64,000 nucleotides of DNA from Bolinopsis microptera (GCF_026151205.1 NC_087073.1:16449837-16513836), one strand, 5' to 3'. Positions 23,201 through 38,200 are shown, numbered from the stretch's first letter. The notes: a model not told the origin generated them from the sequence alone. Made by a program: numbers and translations.

Positions 23201-26200
23201 AATGCTTAAGTTATTCGACATTTATACCTTTTGTGACTGGAAAAATTTAGTAGCTCGAAAATTCTTCTAGGTGAACCGTTTGTCAAATGTAAGACAGTTA
23301 CAATCAACCATAATCTGCAGGGTAAAACTTTGCGCTAGTCACTTCTTTTATTACGAATAGATACATTGAACAATGTGAATTACATATGACATGGCTAGCA
23401 CACAGTTGCAATGGTATTACATATGACATGGCTAGCTCACAGTTACAATGGTAAACTATCCAAATCCGATTCCATATTCCATACTTGAAAGTATGAACAT
23501 ATTGTCATATTGTCATTGTTTACAAAACGGTAATTGTCACTAACTAAGCAACACACCCAATGACGTATTATGACGTATTATCAAGGAAACGGAAATGCAC
23601 ATTCATGGGCTTCAAAACAATTGTTTTGGTGGATACTTGTGCTATCATTGTTGTCCATGAGTTCAATTGTTGACCTTTTTCATCGCTTCCCTTCCCTTCC
23701 AAATCCGAGTTATATTAGATACGTGTTTAAGTGTGCATAAACAAGGCGTAAAGTGACTAAACTGTATTAATAAGCTGTGTATATTGTGATTGTACATATT
23801 TTATATAAATAACGCATGTATTATGCAGTATGCACTGCTGTATGCCTCGTCTTAAGTCTAAACATGCATGTTTAGAAATTAATATTTCTACGGAAGACGT
23901 TTGAAGAAGGGAAGGGAAGCGGCTCAATTTTAATTTAGACTTTTCTAAATACGGTCTACAATAAGGAACGACAGCAACATGTTTGAGTAATCGTAAAAAG
24001 TGCACATGAACTTTTAATGAGTTAAGATTTCCGTTATTTTCCGGTGTTCATTTCTCACTGAACTTTCAGAGCTACAAAAAGGGAAAAATCAATGGTTGCC
24101 TGGGGAGCGGGGGCAAATTAATTGTTCCTAAAACAATAATAAGGGCTAAAAACATAAAAATCATATCGTTATTACACCACACACAAAGCCGCTACCGATC
24201 ACGTGTTTAATTACACGACCAGAGCAGCAAAAGTCCCTGACCCAGCAGCCAACCTCACACTGCCGTGCTGCTGTTATAATTTGAACTGTCAATCTTCTTG
24301 CTTTCTGCCATCTGTCTTCGTAACTCTATCCTGTTCTCTTTCTGAATATACGCGTGATACGTTCTCGTTACTTTGGATATGATAACCGTCATGGGCAGAG
24401 CTAGAACCAACATGCACGACATGATACAGAGGCTTCCAATGATTTTGCCTTGCCATGTTATAGGGTAGCAGTCACCATAGCCCACGCTGCTCATAGTCAC
24501 CACCACCCACCAAGCGCTGCGCGGGATCGAGTCAAATGCGGCGTTGTAGTTTCCGTCCTTGTCCTCGATTCCCTCCACGTAGTGTATGAGGCTGCCGAAA
24601 AATATGATGGCAATCGACCAGAAGAAAATGAGAAAGAAGAGTTCACTTACGCTCGTTGAAAGCGCCAAAAAGATGATTTTGATGCCGTCGGAGTGGCGGG
24701 CAAGTCTTAATACTCTTACTACCCTCAAAACTCGCAGCACTACAAATATATGCGCTATTCCTCCTGGGAATATTAGTCCTATGTAGTAAGGGAGAATTGA
24801 AATGAAGTCCACCCAATTGAGCACGTTTTTTACAAAAATTATAAACTGAGGACACGCAAAAGCTCGCAGTATGAACTCTAGTGTGAAAAAAGCGATGCAG
24901 GTCGTTTCAATACAGAAGAAGACAAAATGTAGAAGAGTAGTTTCGTCGGACACCTTCTCCTCGATTTCTGGAATAGTTTCTACCATGAAGATTGTAACTG
25001 CCATTAGAATACAAACGATGGAGCAGTAAGACCAAATTCTTGCTCCGACTGAGGAATTCGATTTCTCAAGAAATGTCCTGAAAAGGCAATGTTAAATTTG
25101 TGATAAAATGATATTACATTCAGGACTTGTTTATGATTTCTTCATTTACAGAAGTTCGTGAGCTGCCTCATTTTTCTAACAGTTGAAATATTCGCTTTGC
25201 GGTGATGACTTTAGGCCTCTTTAGTCTTTAAGTATGGTTTATCCCCTCTAAATTTAATCTTACCAAACCATGTTGGCTTTCTTTGGTCGTGCATTCTCCT
25301 CTTCTCCCGACGACTCACCGGGCGTGTCATTCAGCTTCAGAAAGTATTTAGTCAGCCGGAAGAACTTTATCTGAAATTAGTTTGAACAGTTATGACTAGT
25401 CGGATCAGCTAAAGACCTGTTTGGTGAAGTTAGTGGTCGGAGGATGCCGACTCAAGAAAACGTTTGAATTGTGACGTCATTATCAGGTATTAACATGTTG
25501 ACCAAAAAATAGCAAATGAGTGAAACTCCTTTCATTAATTTAAGACTTAAGGAAATGCTTAAGACGATTAACACAATTTATTTGATAGCTTCTGAAACAA
25601 GACCCTCTCGTATCAATTATATATTTCCATAATCCCCCTCCAGTTTTAAGGAATATGCCTCATCCATGCTGACAAGGTACATTAATTAAGGCGGGAAAAT
25701 AAATTAGGCGGAAAAATAATCTAGACAGAAGAAAAAAAATAAAGGCAGAAAAAATAAATTAGGCGGAAAATAAAGTTTATCTATTCTCTTTTCACCTGAC
25801 CACACATTCTTACCTCTTCCAAGAAGCGTTCCTCTGTGATACTAGGCGGGCAGTAGAGATGTCCATTGGTCTGATAGAAGTGTAGGATAGTGTAGAATAT
25901 CTGAGGATCTGTGTCTATGATGTGCTCCCCGCTCTCTCTGTCATAGTACTCGCGCAACTCTTCGGAGCCCAACAGTGTGTCCTTGTACTTGTGTAGAGTA
26001 CTTTGAAACACCTGAGTTAGTTGAAGGATCAATAAGAGGACCAAGTCTTAGAGGTAGCCTGTAAATATGGGTAAGTATTAAATTTAAGAAGGTTTTGAAC
26101 TATAGAATACAGGTGGAATTGCTAAGTCACCGCTACGTTCGCGTTGTATCATGCATCAGCTATGTGGAGTGAGACAGTCTCATTTTCCAATATGTTACAC

Positions 26201-29200
26201 CGAATTTGATTACCACACCGACATGATCATTTACTGCCAAATTAGTGTACAGTATACAATACCAATAGAGCATAATCTCTGTTCGGGGGAATTCACAGAC
26301 AAGCGGATCGTTCGCATGATGAGCCTAATAGATATCTAACACAAAGGCACATCTACAACCCAGTTCATTAATGAATATTTAAGTAAGATCCAGGGTGTCA
26401 AATAGTGACTGAATTAACGTGCAATTTTCTCGCTGGGATAAATTGATCATAGAACAGTACAGTGGTGCAAATTTACATCGATTTTTTAGTTTTCCTACGG
26501 GGAGTTTGAATCAATCATTCAATCTTACCTCATAAAAATTACCCCGAACATTGAGAACCACAATGTTATGAGATCTCTGGCTGGGTTCAGTCCGGTAATC
26601 TTGAGAGATAATAGACTGCCTCCTGAATATTTTATCTCGCTGTTCCTTTAGCTGCTGCTTTGTGACTATCGACTGACGTCGGATCAAGATCATCCTAAGT
26701 TCGCATCATAATTCATGGATCCTATTCTGTGAACAGGAAACATGTTTAAAGATGTTATGCTAATAGAAGGACAACAGTTACAAAAGATAAATAATTATAA
26801 TACTAACATCACTACGATAATATGATCATAATGCATAATAAACGAAACTTAGAGTAGCTCTTATTAACCGCGAATATTTCTGCGATTTGACGCGATTAAG
26901 ACTGTCAATTCTACTTCCAACAAGGAATTTAAGATCCGATTACATTTTTAAAAACTTGATCAACTATCTCTCTCCTATAAAATAAACTTATTTAATAATA
27001 AGTCACATTCTTCACATCATGCCCGCGTGTGTTGATACCTAGAGCTAAACGGGCTGCTCTCTAATTAATACCGACACATGTGAGATCTTGGTCAGCCTTG
27101 TAAATACACTACCGTTTTGTGACAGCACACGACGCTGCCATTTTAAATGTGGCGGGCATAATTGCTGTCCGGGCTAGGTCGTGGCTTCTGCCAAATCATC
27201 CTTTTTTACTCCTGCAGAGACAAAATGACAGAGATAATTTGTGCCGCTCCACTAAGAAGGTGTATCTACTGATAGGGTTACCACACTTTGTTTTTATTGG
27301 TGGAAAACGCATTACAAGTACTGTATAAACTATAGTTTATAGAAGCTCAGAAAAATGTGTACGCTCTCACGAAAGATCTTCGTTAATTAAACAAATATTA
27401 AACTTAATTAAAATACATTGTCCAGGAATTTACCGATTCATTGTCTGGCTCATTCAGAAACAATGAGAGAAGTTTCTTTTCAAGGATCACTATTCCAGCG
27501 CAATGAAATCGAGGAAATATCGCAAAATATTCACAAGTTAATTAACACGTTAATTTGAAACTTCAGCGATTGAAACTAATTTGAGAGTTTCATTGTGTAG
27601 CTGAGACAAAAAATTAACAGAGAAATATGCAAAAATTCCAACAAACTAAAAGCTCAAGTACCCAAAAAGTAGAGAGAGTGAAAAGCTATAATTAGCAGCA
27701 AATTAAAACTAATAATATTGATGTCTCTAATCTATTCTATTGTACCTAGACGATTATTTTCAGCTACTAGGGCTATTCATGTTGATGATTTCATCTACTT
27801 AGGCTCCTGGATCGAGAGCACAGATAGGGAGATAAGGGTTGGAAAGGGAAAAGCATGGGGTGCCTTTCATAGACTGCAGGATATCTGGAAATCCAAACTC
27901 TCTAAGAGCCTTTAGATTAGACTGTTCATAATGGCTTGTGAGTCAGTACTGCTCTACGGATCAGAAACCTGGACACTGACAAAGGCCCCAGAGAAAAGTT
28001 TGGACGGGACATACACAAAGATGCTGCGTATGGTACCGGGTATCTCATGGAAGGACAAGGTCAGCAATATAACTTTGTATGGTAGGCTACCAAGGCTGTC
28101 AAACAAGTTACGAAGCAGGAGATTAAAAATGGCGGGGCACTGCATCAGACATCCTGAGCTTCTTGCCAGTGATTTAGTCTTATGGGAACCTATGCATGGT
28201 AGACAACAGCAAGGCCGAGCAAGACAAAGCTACTTGTCTATGTTACTGAAGGAAGTTGGGACAAACTCTAAAGAGGAACTGCGAACCCTGATGCGGGACA
28301 GGGAGATATGGAGGGGTTATCTGGCGTAGATCGGACTTAGTTCCGACATGGTAGTAATAATAGTAGGGCTATTCATCTGCTAAACTTCATCATCAAAGAC
28401 TACTCGATGTAATTGTTCTGTTCAGTTGGAGTCAACATACTAAATGCCATTTCTAACCAACTGATACCCACAAAAGTATGTAAATATCAATATATAAATA
28501 AGGTCACACAGCTCTGAACGTTCGCTTTGTTTGCTAATAAAAACCGAGTCACAGTTATGGGCTGCTGTTGCCGGGGAACGACAGGTCCTAAGGCAAGCTG
28601 CTGCCGGAGGCTTACTATAAAAATATTGTGATTATCGGCGACCAATAATAATTATTATACTTGTGAAAATGTTCTACGGGTTTCGATCATGTTTGGAGGG
28701 CAAACGGAAGTGATAAAATGTGGGCAAATCGTAAACTTCCCAATGCATTAATATTTAATAACCATTTAAAGTTAATGGTTACTAATAAAGCAATGAAAGG
28801 CATTAGTTTGCCGGATTATTGGCGCACAGATTACAAATCAATCGCACAGAAAAATCGCACAGGATACACTTTTCAAAGGATTATTATCAGTGTTTAAATC
28901 ACACAGAAAACAAAACCTAGGCTACATGTCCCGAGTATCTGCTGCTACATTTGAATGATGACAAAACAACATACTCACACGCCAGCTCCCATCCTCAACA
29001 ACAAAAAGTCAGGCGACGAGACGCAGACTTACAGTGGGATACGTTAATAAGTTCTTCATTAATTCTTGAGGCAGCCACATTAGAAGATGCAGATCAATCT
29101 TTGTTGGCATTATTGTATATCATTTAGATCTTTAATTGTCGACCGCAGCATAACAATACCCCGACTTGACAGCGATAATATGTGCATAATTCGGGAGAAG

Positions 29201-32200
29201 CAGCAAAATTACAATATCATTCACGCCGGCCTGTGTGTGTGGACGTGTTGTCGATTGTCAGTCTCTTTTACGTGAACAAAACCCACGCCAGCCTGTCCCA
29301 GGTAACCTAAAAAACGAGTTCCGATCGTCCAGTTTTCCTTAGTTCCTAGGAAGTTTACGAAGACCAGGAGAAAGTTTGGCTGGCCCGCGTGGGAATAGTC
29401 GCGAGCGCGGGGGGAGAAGGGGTGGAGTCAGGTCATCTGAAGGCAAGTTGTTACTTTGATTATTAGCCTGAGATGGTTACTACTTCCTGTTGCAGCTACA
29501 AATTACAGCTGTAACAACAAGCCATGCTTTTGTAATTAACATAATATCGTACGTTCTAGTAACGACTAACCAATACCGCAACCAATACCGCAACCAGTAC
29601 CACAACCAGTACCACAACCAATACCACAACCAGTTCCACAACCAATACCACAACCAATACCGCAACCAATACCACAACCAGTACCACAACCAGTACCACA
29701 ACCAGTACCACAACCAATACCACAACCAATACCACAACCAATACCACAACCAATACCACAACCAATACCACAACCAGTACCACAACCAATGCCACAACCA
29801 ATGACAATACTACAATCAATACCACAACCAATGCCACAACCAATGCCATCACCATGTAGTTGATATGCTGAAACCTTAGTTCCACCTTGCCGGCAGTATT
29901 TCGAAAGCTTTATTTGGTAACTTCTTTTATCAGGGCTATTAGAGAACCAGTAAACAACAATGATCTGCATTAGCCAATTTAATTAGATAATTGTAGTTTA
30001 CAAGATGATCATATAATTACAGTATTTTGGAGTATCCGCCATCCGGACGTGAATGCCTTGATATAAAATATAGGAGCCTGGAATGCAACCAAGAGATATT
30101 TCAACCAATATTTGTAAAGCAGAATCAGGCAAAGAATTCTTAAAGCAGCCTTGCAGACGAGGAGTTGAGATATTGCGAGGGTCCCGATTCAAACATCATT
30201 CACCAAACAAAACTACTGTATATCGTTGCCTTACAAAATATATCAATATTCAAAGAATGACGTGTTTTAGCTTTGACGTGTTCTGTCTATTCATCCGTTT
30301 GTCTTTACAAATGGAGGAAAGTGCATAGTGTATCTACATTCTACAGTACACACAGATCTATACAGCGAAAGAAAGGCCCAGTAATAACCGCGACCGTACA
30401 CTTGTGCAGCAAATTTAATGATCGTTGTTTTAAATTGCACTGCTGGACTGCTGGTAATCTCCTGATATAGATCAAATGATCGATGTGAAGGTTGCCTGTG
30501 AGGCACCAACGTTGTAAACTATGAGTGGTGCGTTCTACTCTAAGGCTAGCTCTGTTCGAAAATCGATACGTTGTGCTGCTGTGTAAACGTTTAAATATGG
30601 AGTTCCTAAATGCCAATTACGCTAAACTTTATATGAGTATACCGCCGTTAATATGTTCTTGTGTAATGTATCGAGAGTTTTTATTAGTTCGTGATATGTT
30701 CTTATTGCAGATATCCTGTATACGAGAGCAATAGCACATTGCACAAGACCGCAAAGATACTTATACTCTCCACTCGTTATAGACTCTAATGGTCCTGATA
30801 TGGATATCTTAGGAAGCCATGCTCAATTTAAACACTTTAAAATTTAAATCTTTTCATATTGAATTAAACAAAATTAAATTAACTAAATTTAAAAGGGCCT
30901 TTTTTCTCGTGAACTTCAAACAAGTCACAAGATGAAATACCGACAATATGGCGCCCGTTATGATGCAGTGAGATGGGCATATGTAGAACCTTATTCAAAT
31001 AGGAAGACAAGTTCCGGTGAACATCATGGCAGTGCAAATTAACAGCGTTGCAATCTTACTATACCGTATTCTATACAAGTAATCCAACTGAAAGTGAAAA
31101 CAAGAGATGGTTAATTGGTAACCATATCTACATTAAAACAGAAAATTTGGTCCAATGTAGATCATTCGGCGTCCTGTAATTGGTCGGTTACTTAATAGCC
31201 ATATGGCTGTTGTTGGAATTACCAAAGTAAAATAAGCATGAAATTAGAAACAGGAAGAATCGCGATTATTTGACTAGAACTGGCGTGACAGGATTGTAGT
31301 ATATATACACACTCGCCTAATTGATTATACAGCTTTAGTATTCGACACATCGCACACTAATTATTATGAGCCAGATGCAGGTGATTATGTGCTCTTGATG
31401 CTGCCCGCGTGCACTTGCTGGAAGATAAACGGAAATCGTCACTATTTCCGGCTTATTTCACGGTTAACCAGGTGACAAGATGGGTGGAGTACCCCGCCCA
31501 GCCGCACAAAGTTAGTTTTTGGACTGTTCCACAGTCCACACGTATCTTAAAACATGGTTGTCTATTATTGAACCACCTTCAAAGCTTGCCGATGCACCGG
31601 GGTATCGCAATAAAACGTGATATTGGTAGCTTATGTTAGTTTGTAAGGCATCACGCATGCTCAATATTGGCGGCAAACCTTTCAAGCCTCCTATAATCAT
31701 CGATGGTAAATACGTCAAAAAATCGCCTGTAAATACGCCGTATTCAAAAATTCTAAGAAATACGTGAAATAGGCAAAATTTGGCGCTTAAATTCTTTGAT
31801 GGTAAAATTTCTCAAAATACGCGCGTATCTCTTTCGAAATACGTGATTACAGATTAGTGATATTTGCGCGTGCGTCGCTGGCCCAGTGGTATATTAATAT
31901 AGCAATACTGACAGTCGTTTTGGAGACTTCACGGTGCTCGAATGAAAACGCTGCAGCGACTTGCTATTCTTATGCTGAACTGCAACCAATCAGTCGGTCT
32001 GCTGCAGAGCAGAGCTTTTCAGGTTATAAAGCAGTTATGCCTCCCTCGAGGAATAGACATTCAACCGAGACCCAGTTCCAGTGCATTTTTATCTATTACA
32101 ATATTCGCAGACTAAGATCACAAGTCTCTCTTGCTTGAATTTTGAAACCGGTTACCGGATTAACACGGACTTCCCAGTGGCATAAGTTTAAAAAGTGACT

Positions 32201-35200
32201 AGGAATCCAGCCTGGAAAGAAAAAACGGCTATAATAAACTTTTAAAACGGCTATAATAAATTTTTCGGCCGGATGACGATTTCATTTCACCTTGCTAGTT
32301 ATATTACAGAGGTATTTTTAGTTATTCATTAGTTATTCATAATTGCCAAAAAGTATGGGAAAAAATGATCCTATCCGAGTCTCGAACTCGCAATCTGCTG
32401 ATATGGAGCTAGCGTATTAACCAATGAGGCCACGATTCCATAAACTGTAATGTAATATTCATATATAGATCTTCGCGCGTTACTGCAACTTAATTTGAAA
32501 TACGTAATTTATCATCGGGAAATACGTATGCGTAGTACCTACGCGTAGTCTCCCCAAAACGCATTTACCATCCTTGCCTATAATGGTTCGCTAATATACC
32601 CTCCTCCTACTATGATAAGGTGAGTCTTACTGGGAGGGGCGGGAGGCAACGACCTAAAGTGGCATTTATGCCATTTTGGAATTTAAAATTTTGACAAACC
32701 AATATTTTACAGAGTTTTAGCCTTAAAGAACGATAGAAATTGGGTTCCCCCTGGCCTTTCTGTACATTTTCAAACAATTTTGTTCTTCAGATATCATAAA
32801 CTTGGTGATAAAAGTTGTGTCTCGCCAAGCTGATTACATTTACGATCCTGTGAAAAGTATTTCAAAATAACGGATATTTTGGAAGTTATATGACCAGACT
32901 AGATACTAACAATTTCCCTTAAATTTAGCATCGTGCAAAATTCTACCCGATCATGCCAAAGTCTGATCATGCTTCTAGTAGCCTGGTGTGAGCTTCTAGT
33001 AGCCTGGTCAGTGGTCATGGTATGAGCTTTGATTTACTCAAAGGTTTTCCATTTTCTTCATAGAAATTTATGCCATTTTAAGTCTTGGCTCTGGCCCAAA
33101 ATTCCACCCACAATAAAATTACAATAGGTATTTGGATCGATTTGTTTTTTAAATAAGCAGCGTCCAATTTACAAATGGTTGATCTATCATTTACTGTAGG
33201 TGAACTCAGAAGGATTCACCTTGAACTCAAATTACCTAGGCTTTTAACTGAAAACAGAGGAAGTGGCTCTTATATAATCTTCAAGATAATTTGAATTCTT
33301 GTTAATGCTGCGCTCTTACTCTGAAGTTGCAATTATTCCCTCTCTTAACAAAGAAAGCTGAAAATAAGATCAAGAACCCAAATATATATAATCCATGATT
33401 GAGCCGGTAGAGTGCGACATTCATCACAGAACATACAAAAACTACTGAAGATCGTGTTGGCAACCGCCGTCTAGAGAACGGGTGTATACAAAACAGAGAA
33501 AAAACAATTACTGATGAAGACATGTGTTGATAAAAGAACGACCTCAAAAGTCAAACTGTACAATGCTATACAATCAGACGGCGAGTCTGACAATGGACTA
33601 TTCCGTTTGCATTTCAAAGCGAAAATTGTCATAACGATCTGCTGGATTCAATTAAATTTATGAATTTAAAATGACAAGTCATACAGTAACAGCGATGTCT
33701 AATCGATTGCAATTTGGTATAATTAAACTTAATATCAACGCAAATACTCATAAAATGTATATTATCTGTTGCAGACTTTCCTGATACAAAGTAGAAGATC
33801 GCACCATGCCATTGTGGGTCGAAATAAGCTGTCTCTTTTTTTACAAAATTATCAGAGATAATCATTACATCACTCTATTTTTTTTACAAGAAGACAGTAG
33901 GAACACATCATTATAGAAATTGATTTTTAAAACTGACTTATGACACAGGATTTTTATTAGTTGCTCTGATCTGTGCATGTTTTGTATTGTCCGCTCATAA
34001 CCAATAGAATATATTATATATATGTTATAATCAATAGAGAATATAAATAAATGTAATGTCACGTTTCAGAATGTCTGGACGTAGGCTACAAATGATATTC
34101 CGTAAGGTTAACACACCAGTACTGTAGATCGAGCAGTCTGACAAATGAATGTAATAAAAAGAAGCAAGTGGAAACAATTGAAGACTGATTATGGGAGATG
34201 CTTGGAGAGGATTGACGCAATCTATTAATAACAAAAGGCGAAAGAACAATCAAACGAGACGAATCATTATGATTTATTGGGTTGGGAGAATCGATTTATT
34301 ACGTTTATAGACAATGCCTCGGCTGTAATTTGTGATAGACCTACTCAGTGTACTGTCGATTATAGATACCAGACGGTGTGTCAGTTGGAGCCGTGTGGTG
34401 CCGTGGTGATGATGTTGTCAAATCTGCTGTATATACATTGTACATTATGTACACGTGTCAAGAGTAACAATCGAGCAATTACACTGGGTTCGTCTAGGGG
34501 TCAAGTCTTTCACAACATCGTGTTATGTTTTCATGGAAAAAGCATTTCTTGTGTGATCAGCATTGTATCGAATATCGGCGGCTGAGACGCACACTCACGC
34601 ACAGTTCGATATCGTTGAGAAAAATAAGAAAATGGATGGGACTCGACCTAATAATGTGCCCTTTGGTACTCCATTGACAATATAGGCAAGATTTAAAGGT
34701 GTCATGGACACATTGGACAGCTAATACTTGATTACGGCATGTATTTAAAGTCGTAGGAAAAGATCCAATCCATTCATTACTTTCGCGTTAGTGAACAACG
34801 ACAAAACGACATTACAGTTGAGCATAGCTAGGCTAGACAGTGTACAAAACAAAAGAGTTGAATTAAATCGATCAGAAAGAAAAATAACTAATATAATAGA
34901 CACTAAATGATGTCATGGAAATTTAAGATAAACGGAAAATTAACAAAGATAAATATCAAAGATGAATATGGCAAATGTTTTGGCCGGAAAAAGCAAAAAC
35001 CGGTAACATTTTCGGTTGACAATACAAGGTGAATGGCATATTAATTTCCTGTCAAAATGATCAGCGGCTAATTCATCTAAGGGTTTATGTTATTATTAAT
35101 ATTATGTCCAACACGACCGTCGACCATGATTTATTAACACTTTTGTAAATCAAATCTTATGTAAACATCTAGTGAACAGTTTTTAGTAGGGTACCCAAGT

Positions 35201-38200
35201 TTAAACTAAACCTCCGTCATAGCCTTTCTCTTGTCTCACTCGCTGTTTCTGGAGTTTGTCGAAATCTTTAAGTAGGTCGTAGCAAAGAGGAAGTCGTAAA
35301 ACTCTTGAAGCTAAAACCTGAATCTGCTTCTATATAGTTAGAATGGTCTAGACAGAGGAATGTCATGCTACTAACTAGAATGAATATCGCCTCCTCAGCT
35401 AAGATCAGTCCTAACTCTAGGTGAAATCAGTCCGAATTTCAAGATGTTTAGTTCGTTTCTTTTTATGAGCTTCTAATTGGACACAATCATTAACAGGTGA
35501 CCTTTTTCTTACGTCTAAGGGCTTATTTTCGAACAACCGTTGCGTCGGCGAAATTCAATTTCTAAAGGATAGAAATAAGGCAGTAGTACCTGACAGGGCA
35601 ATGATCCAGCAAATGACAAGGATACATAGCAACAGGATAACAGCGTTTATAGAGACAGATCAGATATACGGTCCAAGTAGTAGTAATAACAACACAGACC
35701 ACTGACAACCAGTTGCCATGTTACCCTAACAAAGTAATATCAGGAAGCTGCTGTGATCGGACCGATTACACTCCTCCGATCCATTGTTACCAACTACTAC
35801 AAGCTTACAAGTATATTACTCCTCCTCCGACTACAAAGTACAAGTATTACTCATACTCATTATGACAGATGTGGACCTGCCTCTACGGAGCATGTCTGAT
35901 AATACCTCGACCCACCTAAATTCTTGCTCATCACATTCCGAGAGACTTCGATGTACATTTCTGGATCACACAGTATGTGTGATCAAAGCCAGCTAGAGGA
36001 AGATAAGTGAGAGAAATACACCAGTCATTATATGGTGGTGTCATGTCTCACCGCACAAGTGGTGAGCTGATATAATGTGTCCTGATTATGCTGTCCTGAC
36101 CGGGTGTATGACGCTACAGCGCCAATTATACAGCGCCATATTATCAGCTGGTTATGAGACATAATTAATGCATAATTATACAGACAAGCAAATGATTGTA
36201 ACTTAATTAATGTCCTCAGGTGGTACAAGGTGTCTCCTGGCAGCTGGCTCGATTGAGGACGCTGCCTCTCAGCTGGACTTCCTTCACGAGATATCAGCTA
36301 CCACCTCCCGGCCCGCTGAGCTTATGCTGCTGAGAGCTCAGGTGTCTGCTAAGCAAGGCGTTGGAGAGGCGGAAGTCTTAAAGCATCTCAACGATGCCAT
36401 TGAGATCAGATCTTCTGAGTTGGAGGTCAGTTTTTTGCAGTTTAAATCCTCTAAATTTATATTTGCTTATTTGTAAACAGCTAATATTACTGTAAACAAG
36501 CTACTGGAAAACTTCAACCATAAGAGGCTATCACAGCGCCCTCACGCGCATGTATTACCCATTACATATAATTTATATAATTTAACAACGCTATCCCGCA
36601 GAATGAGGTGCCAGGATGCGAGTATTTTATTAAAATGGACCCTGACTTTCTTCTTCAGATTGTCGAGCTCTACTTGACTTATGCTCCCTCAGAGGTAAGA
36701 CTTGAGCTGATGTTTTTACTGGTAGTCATTTGTCGATTGTGTGATTTAAAACCTTGGTTATGATTTGAGGCTTGGTGGTCCAGTGATCCAGTGGTTGCTT
36801 GGAAGGGCTTCTCAAGGTTGCGGGTTCGAGAAATGCTTGTGCGACTATTATATTTTATATTCAGTACACTAAGTTAGACTATTGACGTAGTGGACGGTTG
36901 AGCTGTCAAATCCAACGATAAGCACATTAATCAGTGACCTTTGGCACTTCAAACCGCCTCAAACCTCCGCTGATTTATTTATAATATGTTATTGTCAAGC
37001 AGCAGCTGCTGCATGTTTAGCATATTGATTTATTGTGCCGTAAAATTAATAATTGATTTATTAAACTAATGTTTAATTAAATAATTGTTTTACTATTCTC
37101 AATTTATCTAACATTGAACTCTAATATCTTACATGACCCTCAACATTTGTTCAGCCACAAGGAGCCGGCCAAGTTCCATCAGCAGCTTTGGGAGTTTGTT
37201 CCAATATTCTCTCCCCTGTCATTGCTGGGGCGCCTGGTATGCTCAGTGCAGTTTTCCTCCTCGCTAAAGTCAAATATCTCTCTGGTTAGTCGAAATTACT
37301 CTCGTAAAATTTCAAATCAAGCGTTCCATTTTACATCAGTCGGCTGAGTCTACCTCTTGAGCATTTTCAGTTTCCTCCTTGTATTCTTTCGCAGTGAACA
37401 CGTTTTATTACATGTTTCCAAAGTCGATTAGTTCTCATGAGTCCATATATAGATTATTACTTGAAGATTTATGGCTCTGAAAATAATTTGCTGTCAATTT
37501 TGCTGAAAATAGGCCTCAGGCTCAAACGTATTAAAAACTGTTCCTTAGTGCTCCTTAGTGCTCCTTAGTGCACTTAAACTCTTGAGACAGCAATTACTGG
37601 CTAACTTTATAAAGGTTTCTTGTCGCCGATGCATGGTACAGCAGCCACGAGAAGGACATGTTATAGCCTACCTATTTTGAGACGTATTTATTGAATTTTG
37701 GAATTCGTTTAGCTCATGAATTTATTTAATGTAGTTGTTATAGAGATCAGCAAATTGAGATTTTGGGGATCTAAACTTTTTGCCGTTTCCCGCAGGTCAG
37801 AAAGACGGAGCTAAAGCGTTGTGTCAGGAATGCCTGAACCGCGACGTTTCGTACGGAGAAGCCCACCTCTTAATGGCACGGATATCACTAATAGAGGGCA
37901 ACCACAGGCAAGCTGTTCAATCCCTCGAGATAGGCCTAAGTTACAACTTCGAGCTGATGGAGTCACCTGTGTACCACTATGTTCAGGCGTGTGTACAGAA
38001 GGAACGTGGAGATGATGAGACTTGTCTGAAGACTCTGAAACAGGCCCTGAAACTGTTCACCAAAGATAAGGGCAGCAGCACTGACAAGATTGCTGTGTAC
38101 TTGGAACTGATCGAGGTGAACAAGAAACTTGGGTTCAATCACGAAGCTGCAAAGATAATGCAGGACGCTATTAACGAGTTCCAGAATACTCCTAACGAGA

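Noticed and set aside
24450-24786. Plus-strand ORFs opposite the Kv pore exon
   Set aside because: They are antisense shadows of the strongly conserved channel exon.
29568-29853. Possible CRISPR-like array
   Set aside because: The repeat is a plain 12-bp tandem without spacers, in a eukaryotic intron.
29480-29970. Several long repetitive ORFs on both strands (YWLW, NQYH, CGIG-type repeats)
   Set aside because: They are all translations of one 12-bp minisatellite; frames stay open only because the unit is a multiple of three.
32365-32439. Functional tRNA gene on the minus strand
   Set aside because: A- and B-box-like motifs exist, but the acceptor stem does not pair; better read as a SINE or tRNA relic.
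37240-37255. Donor GTATGC at about 37239 as the end of IFT139 exon 11
   Set aside because: Reading on gives [16 protein letters not shown], which matches the family; the true donor is the GTTAGT after 37284.
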